Shown piece by piece: positions 7,331-11,662 of a DNA stretch of 11,662 bases. The notes under the pieces are model-generated. The model made no database searches, was not told the DNA's origin, and worked only from the letters and a program-made list of their open reading frames with translations. Source of the stretch: Pseudomonadota bacterium (lineage in GTDB: Bacteria > Pseudomonadota > Alphaproteobacteria > Rhizobiales > Beijerinckiaceae); NCBI GenBank assembly GCA_023393655.1, contig JAEWKP010000158.1, forward strand, positions 1 to 11,662. Direction: 5' to 3'. Within the stretch, counting starts at the first letter, position 1. The number at the start of each line of letters is the position of its first letter. A program made the position numbers and the translations under genes.

Positions 7331-8071
7331 TCAACCATAGCCATGCAGGCTGGCGCCATGGCGCTTGAGCCAGGCCTCCGCCTCTTCGGTGCCGGGACAG
7401 AGCTTGTGAGTCAGCGCCCAGAAGCGGTGCGAGTGGTTCATCTCCTTGAGATGAGCCACCTCATGGGCCGCGAGATAGTCGAGCACCGCCGGCGGCGCCA
7501 GGATCAGGCGCCAGGAGAAGCTGAGATGACCCTGCGATGAGCAGGACCCCCAGCGACTCGTCGTGTCGCGGATTGTGATCTTGCGGGCGGGAATGCCGAG
7601 CGTCGCAGTATGGCGCCGCACCGCCTTCTCGATATCCTCGAGCGCGCGTTTTCTCAGAAAATCCTTGACCCGGCGCGCAACATGGGCGGCATCGCCGGCG
7701 ACCGCGATAACGGGCGCGTCGTCGGCGTCGCGCATCGCCTGCGTCAGCCCACGCGCCTTCGACCAGTGGACGATGCGATGCGGCACGCCGCGCAAGGGGA
7801 CGCTCTGGCCGGGCTCGAAGGGCACCGGGCGCGGGCGCTTGGCCATGCGCGCCGCGATCCAGCCGCCATGGTTCTCGGCGAAGGTCCTGCCGGCGGCGAA
7901 ATCCGCGCGCTCAGGCAGGGTCAGGGTGATCTCGCCGGTCGCCTGCGAAACGCGCAAGGTCATCCGCCGCGCGGCGGCGCGGCGCTTGACCAGAACGGCA
8001 TAGCGCGTGCCGGCATGCACGACCTCGATCCGGTCGGGGTCCGGCTGGCGCCTGAACAGGGAGATGCGCAT
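7331..8071 (-). CDS. YgjP-like (DUF45 / M48-type) zinc metallopeptidase
   Basis: The 246-residue protein is a predicted zinc-dependent metallopeptidase of the YgjP/WLM-like group. The signature C-terminal block is intact: RWGSCS at 173-178, FSWRLILAP at 185-193, then the HExxH zinc site H203-E204-V-A-H207 and a third ligand, probably H213, in the MNHSHRFW segment. The N-terminal part (VLVKRRAAARRMTLRV near 27-41) matches the usual beta-rich start of the family. There is no signal peptide or membrane segment, so it is cytoplasmic. The start is the ATG at 8071; there is no convincing Shine-Dalgarno, and the frame remains open upstream into the depolymerase gene. It follows the PHB depolymerase by 43 bases on the same strand and may share its transcript. 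YgjP-like proteins are often found near restriction genes in other genomes, but no such gene is here. The biological substrate is unknown. Confidence 0.92.
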   Translation of the reverse strand: MRISLFRRQPDPDRIEVVHAGTRYAVLVKRRAAARRMTLRVSQATGEITLTLPERADFAAGRTFAENHGGWIAARMAKRPRPVPFEPGQSVPLRGVPHRIVHWSKARGLTQAMRDADDAPVIAVAGDAAHVARRVKDFLRKRALEDIEKAVRRHTATLGIPARKITIRDTTSRWGSCSSQGHLSFSWRLILAPPAVLDYLAAHEVAHLKEMNHSHRFWALTHKLCPGTEEAEAWLKRHGASLHGYG

Positions 8072-8114
8072 CGTCGGCGATTGTGCGGGATTCGCGGGCG
8101 ATACGAAAGTGGGC

Positions 8115-9434
8115 TCAGCCCGCGATCTTGAGCGCCTTGCGCTGCTCCTTGGCGCTGTCGTCGCGACGCTCCTTGGCCGCTTCCATTTCGAGGCTGACCA
8201 TGAAGTCGGAGATGCGCGGCTGGATCTCGGCGCGGAAGCGCGAGCCGTTGAAGACGCCGTAATGGCCAACCTTCGGCTGGAGATAATGCACGCGCTTGTC
8301 GGCCGGGATGTTGACGCAGAGGTCATGTGCGGCCTTGGTCTGGCCGACGCCGGAGATATCGTCGTTCTCGCCCTCGACCGTCATCAGCGCGACGCGGCGG
8401 ATGGCGGTGAGGTCGACCGGCTTGTCGCGATGCATCATCTCGCCCTTGGGCAGGGAGTGCTTCACGAAGACGGTGTCGACCGTCTGGAGATAGAACTCGG
8501 CGGTCAGGTCCATCACCGCGAGATACTCGTCGTAGAAATCACGATGCTTCTCGGCGGAATCGCCGTCGCCGCTGACGAGATGCTTGAACATGTCGTAATG
8601 GGCGGTGACGTGGCGGTCGATATTCATCGCCATGAAGCCCGAGAGCTGCATGAAGCCGGGATAGACCTGCCGGAATGCGCCCAGGCTTGGGAAGGGCACG
8701 ACGGTGATGCAGTTGCGGCGGAACCAGTCCGTGCCACGCTCCATCGCGAGCTGGTTGACGGCGGTCGGCGAGCGGCGGGTGTCGATCGGGCCGCCCATCA
8801 GGGTCATCGAGCGCGGCGCGCAGGGGTCCGATTCGGCCTCCATGCGGGCGACCGCGGCGATGACCGGCACCGAAGGCTGGCAGATCGCCATGACATGGGT
8901 GTCCGGCCCCAGCATCTGCAGCATGCCGATGACGTAATCGATGTAATCGTCGAGGTCGAAACGGCCCTCGGAGAGCGGCACGAGACGGGCATCGACCCAA
9001 TCGGTGATATAGACCTCGTGGCCCGGCAGGAAGGCCTCGACCGTGCCACGCAGCAGCGTGGCGTAATGGCCCGACATCGGCGCGACCAGCAGCACCTTCG
9101 GCTGCGGCTTGCGGCGGCTGGATGGGATCTTGCGGTCGAAATAGACCAGCTTGCAGAAGGGGCGCTCCCAGACGACCCGCTCCTCGACGGCGACCTTGAC
9201 GCCGTTCATCGTGGTCTCGTCGAGGCCGAAGGCCGGCTTGCCGTAGCGGCGCGTCATGCGCTCGAACAATTCGCAGGACGCCGCGACGGTCCGGCCGAAG
9301 GGGGTGTAGGTCAGCGGATTGGCCGGGTTCTTGAAGGCCAGATGCATCGCATCCGAAACCCCGCGCACCGGGCTCACCATCATGTGAACCGCTTCGTAGG
9401 CATGGTAGGCAAACGACATGGCGGCCCCGTACAT
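8115..9434 (-). CDS. phaZ: Intracellular polyhydroxyalkanoate (PHB) depolymerase
   Basis: The enzyme hydrolyses native intracellular PHB granules and so releases stored carbon and reducing power. The 439-residue product matches intracellular PhaZ1 enzymes (about 420 residues), which use a cysteine nucleophile. C185 in AICQPSVP, D358 in EGENDDISG and H391 in VGHYGVFNG sit at nearly the same positions as C183, D355 and H388 of the Ralstonia eutropha enzyme. The N-terminal MSFAYHAYEAVHMM and GMLQMLGPDTHVMAICQP region are also typical. There is no signal peptide, as expected. I place the start at the ATG at 9434 because GGAAGGA (9451-9445) lies 10 bases upstream and the protein then begins where family members begin. 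The frame extends to a TTG at 9515 without a ribosome-binding site; an ATG at 9419 is a lesser alternative. It is divergent from regB. Confidence 0.95.
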   Translation of the reverse strand: MYGAAMSFAYHAYEAVHMMVSPVRGVSDAMHLAFKNPANPLTYTPFGRTVAASCELFERMTRRYGKPAFGLDETTMNGVKVAVEERVVWERPFCKLVYFDRKIPSSRRKPQPKVLLVAPMSGHYATLLRGTVEAFLPGHEVYITDWVDARLVPLSEGRFDLDDYIDYVIGMLQMLGPDTHVMAICQPSVPVIAAVARMEAESDPCAPRSMTLMGGPIDTRRSPTAVNQLAMERGTDWFRRNCITVVPFPSLGAFRQVYPGFMQLSGFMAMNIDRHVTAHYDMFKHLVSGDGDSAEKHRDFYDEYLAVMDLTAEFYLQTVDTVFVKHSLPKGEMMHRDKPVDLTAIRRVALMTVEGENDDISGVGQTKAAHDLCVNIPADKRVHYLQPKVGHYGVFNGSRFRAEIQPRISDFMVSLEMEAAKERRDDSAKEQRKALKIAG

Positions 9435-9469
9435 ACGATGAATGTCCTTCCGGCGGCGCAACATGCAAT

Positions 9470-9488
9470 GATGCGACGCAGCATCGCA
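9470..9488. promoter_or_regulatory. Inverted repeat upstream of phaZ; possible response-regulator site
   Basis: GATGC-N6-GCATC (9470-9485) is nested with TGCGA-N7-TCGCA (9472-9476 and 9484-9488), 36-54 bases upstream of the phaZ ATG. Read as GCGAC-N5-ATCGC (9473-9487) it is one mismatch from the GCGNC-Nx-GNCGC pattern described for RegA/PrrA. That pattern is degenerate and frequent in GC-rich DNA, so this is only a candidate. The gap (9435-9601) also has its most AT-rich part at about 9491-9540, where promoters for both genes would fit, and a tandem GGCTAA (9519-9531). Confidence 0.3.
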
Positions 9489-9601
9489 CCTTACGTTGAT
9501 TTTGTTCTCATTCAACCCGGCTAAAGGCTAAGATTTTCCTGCGATGTGGATGAAGCCGGGGAAAAGCCCACGGCAGGCGCCGCGCAGGAGACCACCAAAC
9601 C

Positions 9602-10954
9602 TTGAGCTTCCCGGACTTCTCCGCCCCGGCCCTGGCACGCTCCAGCCGCCATCTGCGCCTTGATACGCTGGTCAGGCTGCGCTGGCTCGCCATTGCCGGG
9701 CAGAGCCTCGCCGTCGCCGGAGTGCATTTCGGCCTCGGCTTTCCCCTGCCCTTCGGCTGGTGCTTCAGCGTCATCGCGGTTTCGGCCTGGCTCAATATAG
9801 CGCTGCGCATCCGCTTTCCGCTGAGCCACCGCCTCAACGACAGGGCCGCGACCGCCCTGCTCGGCTTCGACATCGCCCAGCTCGCGGCGCTGCTGTTCAT
9901 GACCGGCGGCCTGCAGAACCCGTTCGCGATCCTGTTCCTGGCGCCGGTGATGATCTCGGCGACGGCGCTGCCGCCGCAACGCACGCTCGTCCTGGGGCTG
10001 CTGGCGATGGGGCTCGCGACCCTGCTCAGCCGCTATCACCTGCCCTTGCCCTGGGCCGGCGACGACCGGCCGGTGCTGCCGGCCTTCTATCAGCTCGGCA
10101 ACTGGGCTGCTCTCGTGCTCGGCCTCGGTTTCACCGGCATCTATGCCTGGCGCGTCGCCAAGGAGGCGCGCGACCTTTCCGACGCGCTCGCCGCGACGGA
10201 GCTCGTGCTGGCGCGCGAGCAGCACCTGTCGCAGCTCGACGGCCTCGCCGCCGCCGCCGCCCATGAACTCGGCACGCCGCTCGGCACGATCGCGCTCGTC
10301 GCCCGCGAACTGACCCGCCTCGCTCCCCCCGAGGGCGAGATGGCCGAGGATATCGCCCTGCTACGCGAACAGGTCGAGCGCTGCCGCGGCATCCTGGGCA
10401 AGCTCTCCAGCCTGCAGGACGAGGATGCCGGCCCGCTCGGCCAGCTCACCCTGCGCCTGCTGATCGAGGAGACAGCCGGCCCGCAACGGCCCTTCGGTGT
10501 GCCCTTCGAGATCACCATGACCGGCGACAAGCCGGAGCCGGTCTGCCGCCGCAATCCCGGCATGATCTATGGCCTCGGCAACATCGTCGACAATGCCGTC
10601 GATTTCGCGCGCTCGACCGTGGCGATCACGGCCGAATGGAACCAGAGCCAGGTCGTGCTGGTGATCGCCGATGACGGCCCCGGTTTCCCGCCCGATGTGC
10701 TGATGCGGGCAGGCGACCCCTATCTCTCGCGCGGAGCGGGCGAAGGCCGGGCCGGCGGGGGCCTCGGGCTCGGTCTCTTCATTGCCAAGACGCTGCTGGA
10801 GCGGGGTGGTGCCACGCTGGAATTCTCGAACCGGCCGGCTCCTGCGAGCGGTGCTTCGATCCGGATTACCTGGTCCCGCGACGATTTCGAGGCCGACCTG
10901 CCCGGCGATGGGGGTACCCAGGCGGGTGCATCGGCCTTAAATGAAGGTCACTGA
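9602..10954 (+). CDS. regB: Redox sensor histidine kinase RegB/PrrB/ActS
   Basis: The 450-residue inner-membrane kinase senses the redox state of the ubiquinone pool and phosphorylates RegA. About six hydrophobic segments lie between 25 and 184. The quinone-binding heptad GGLQNPF is at 102-108. The H-box (AAAHELGTPLGTI) gives the phospho-accepting H221. C261, in ERCRGIL, is exactly 40 residues later, the same spacing as H225 and the redox-active C265 of Rhodobacter RegB. The N-box is N327/N331, and the G1 (DDGPGF, 357-362) and G2 (GGGLGLGLF, 385-393) ATP-binding boxes are complete. The start is TTG, preceded by AGGAG (9586-9590) at an 11-base spacing; the next internal methionine is residue 100, so no ATG start is possible. 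It is divergent from phaZ and followed 83 bases later by regA. The family assignment is secure. Confidence 0.96.
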   Translation: MSFPDFSAPALARSSRHLRLDTLVRLRWLAIAGQSLAVAGVHFGLGFPLPFGWCFSVIAVSAWLNIALRIRFPLSHRLNDRAATALLGFDIAQLAALLFMTGGLQNPFAILFLAPVMISATALPPQRTLVLGLLAMGLATLLSRYHLPLPWAGDDRPVLPAFYQLGNWAALVLGLGFTGIYAWRVAKEARDLSDALAATELVLAREQHLSQLDGLAAAAAHELGTPLGTIALVARELTRLAPPEGEMAEDIALLREQVERCRGILGKLSSLQDEDAGPLGQLTLRLLIEETAGPQRPFGVPFEITMTGDKPEPVCRRNPGMIYGLGNIVDNAVDFARSTVAITAEWNQSQVVLVIADDGPGFPPDVLMRAGDPYLSRGAGEGRAGGGLGLGLFIAKTLLERGGATLEFSNRPAPASGASIRITWSRDDFEADLPGDGGTQAGASALNEGH

Positions 10955-10955
10955 G

Positions 10956-10978
10956 CCGGCCTCCTCGGGGAGCGCCGG
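10956..10978 (+). other. Stem-loop immediately after the regB stop codon
   Basis: CCGGC+CTCC (10956-10964) pairs with GGAG (10969-10972) and GCCGG (10974-10978), giving nine pairs around a TCGG tetraloop with one bulged C (10973). It starts two bases after the regB TGA and is followed by AAAACC, not a U-run. A second, smaller repeat GCGCGC-N7-GCGCGC (10996-11014) lies between it and the regA ribosome-binding site. Likely roles are 3'-end protection, partial termination or tuning of the RegA:RegB ratio. Confidence 0.5.
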
Positions 10979-11037
10979 AAAACCGAAACCCTAATGCGCG
11001 CCGCCGCAGCGCGCCGAGAAGCGGCAAGGAGAAGACG

Positions 11038-11604
11038 ATGCAGGATGCAGCGAGCGAAACCGACAGGGCCGGGCCAGCGGACGACATGTCCCTTCTGCTG
11101 GTCGATGACGACAAGCCGTTCCTCACCCGCCTCGCCCGCGCCATGGAAGGCCGCGGCTATGCGGTCCGTATCGCCGACAGCGTCGCGGCGGGCATGGCTG
11201 CCGTGGAAGAGGCGGCACCGGCCTTTGCCGTGATCGATCTGCGCCTCGGCGACGGCAACGGGCTCGATGTCATCGCCCGGCTGAAGGAGCGCCGCCCCGA
11301 CGCGCGCGGTGTCGTCCTGACCGGCTACGGCAATATCGCGACCGCGGTCAGCGCCGTGAAGCTCGGCGCTTTCGACTTCCTCGCCAAGCCCGCCGATGCC
11401 GACGAGATCCATGCCGCGCTTGCCGCGCAGCGTGACGCCCGCCCGCAGCCGCCGGAAAACCCGATGTCGGCCGACCGGGTGCGCTGGGAGCATATCCAGC
11501 GCGTCTACGAACTCTGCAGCCGCAATGTTTCGGAGACGGCCCGCCGCCTCGGCATGCATCGCCGGACGCTACAGCGCATTCTCGCCAAGCGCGCTCCGCG
11601 CTGA
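11038..11604 (+). CDS. regA: Response regulator RegA/PrrA/ActR
   Basis: The 188-residue cytoplasmic DNA-binding response regulator is the partner of RegB. In other alphaproteobacteria it controls respiration, carbon and nitrogen fixation, hydrogenases and related redox-balancing functions. The receiver domain has the acidic pocket D23-D25, the phospho-acceptor D67 (in AVIDLRL), T95 (LTGYGNIATAV) and K117 (in FLAKPADADE). A short proline-rich linker (about 135-142) joins it to the C-terminal Fis-type helix-turn-helix (about 143-188: MSADRVRWEHIQ, NVSETARRLGMHRRTLQRIL), which is nearly invariant in the RegA family. The start at 11038 is set by AAGGAG (11026-11031) 6 bases upstream. This gives an N-terminal extension of about 16 residues before the receiver core, normal for RegA. 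It is most likely cotranscribed with regB across an 83-base gap containing two stem-loops. Confidence 0.97.
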   Translation: MQDAASETDRAGPADDMSLLLVDDDKPFLTRLARAMEGRGYAVRIADSVAAGMAAVEEAAPAFAVIDLRLGDGNGLDVIARLKERRPDARGVVLTGYGNIATAVSAVKLGAFDFLAKPADADEIHAALAAQRDARPQPPENPMSADRVRWEHIQRVYELCSRNVSETARRLGMHRRTLQRILAKRAPR

Positions 11605-11623
11605 TCCAGGATTGAATCCGAAA

Positions 11624-11662
11624 GCCCGCCCGGCGGTGGGTGCGGGGGGGGTTTTGATTTTG
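11624..11662 (+). terminator. Candidate intrinsic terminator downstream of regA
   Basis: GCCCGCC (11624-11630) pairs with GGTGGGT (11635-11641) around a CGGC loop, including two G-U pairs. An uninterrupted run of eight G (11644-11651) and a T-rich end (TTTTGATTTT) follow. It begins 20 bases after the regA stop. The G-run between hairpin and T-tract is unusual for a textbook terminator, and the window ends here. Confidence 0.45.

Noticed and set aside
8072..8326. Upstream extension of the metallopeptidase frame
   Set aside because: It overlaps the 3' end of phaZ and gives a Ser/Arg-rich, non-homologous tail; ATG at 8071 begins a normal family N-terminus.
9435..9515. TTG-initiated 27-residue N-terminal extension of PhaZ
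   Set aside because: No Shine-Dalgarno precedes the TTG, while GGAAGGA precedes the ATG at 9434 where the conserved protein begins.
8007..9524. 505-codon open frame on the plus strand opposite phaZ
   Set aside because: Shadow of phaZ, whose catalytic residues are all in place; the antisense product is His/Asp/Arg/Gly-rich without motifs.
1..11662. CRISPR arrays, tRNA/rRNA genes, insertion sequences, toxin-antitoxin, phage or defence genes
   Set aside because: No regular direct repeats, RNA-gene signatures, transposase or integrase motifs were seen. All sizeable gene space is explained by housekeeping, transport and regulatory genes.

Overview
The window reads as a chromosomal segment of a GC-rich alphaproteobacterium of the Hyphomicrobiales. 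Bosea or a close relative is my best guess. The support is the RegB/RegA (ActS/ActR, PrrB/PrrA) redox two-component pair, an intracellular PHB depolymerase, the very high GC at third codon positions and the style of the ABC and TRAP binding proteins. The genus is inferred from protein character, not from a marker gene. I see no tRNA, rRNA, CRISPR array, IS element, phage gene or attachment site, and no gene-free stretch longer than about 170 bases.

Layout from left to right. (1) On the minus strand, a periplasmic TRAP solute-binding protein (TTG start, Tat-type signal) is followed by a VOC/glyoxalase-like protein that runs off the left edge. (2) A LacX-type aldose 1-epimerase homologue is transcribed divergently on the plus strand; the 141-base gap between them carries overlapping palindromes. 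(3) Convergent with it is a three-gene minus-strand operon, in transcription order: an M20D amidohydrolase (GTG start), a D-aminopeptidase-like S12 serine hydrolase and a family 5 peptide-binding lipoprotein-like or periplasmic protein of an ABC importer. The two enzymes are 11 bases apart. A strong stem-loop separates the second enzyme from the binding protein. (4) Upstream of that lie a 75-residue hypothetical protein, a YgjP-type (DUF45/M48) zinc metallopeptidase and an intracellular polyhydroxyalkanoate depolymerase, all on the minus strand. (5) Divergent from the depolymerase, on the plus strand, are regB and regA, with a candidate terminator after regA.

How the parts may work together. 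The M20D / D-aminopeptidase / binding-protein operon looks like a scavenging unit: peptides or acylated amino acids, possibly containing D-residues, are captured in the periplasm and cleaved in the cytoplasm. The importer's permease and ATPase genes are not in this window. RegB keeps both known redox-sensing elements (the quinone-binding GGLQNPF heptad and the cysteine 40 residues after the phospho-accepting histidine). RegA keeps the strongly conserved C-terminal helix-turn-helix. Their head-to-head position with the PHB depolymerase suggests, but does not prove, redox control of carbon-store mobilisation. I found no clearly new defence or mobile system. The most useful observations are the enzyme/binding-protein operon, the intercistronic stem-loops, a possible RegA-like site upstream of phaZ and several non-ATG starts that gene callers may misplace.
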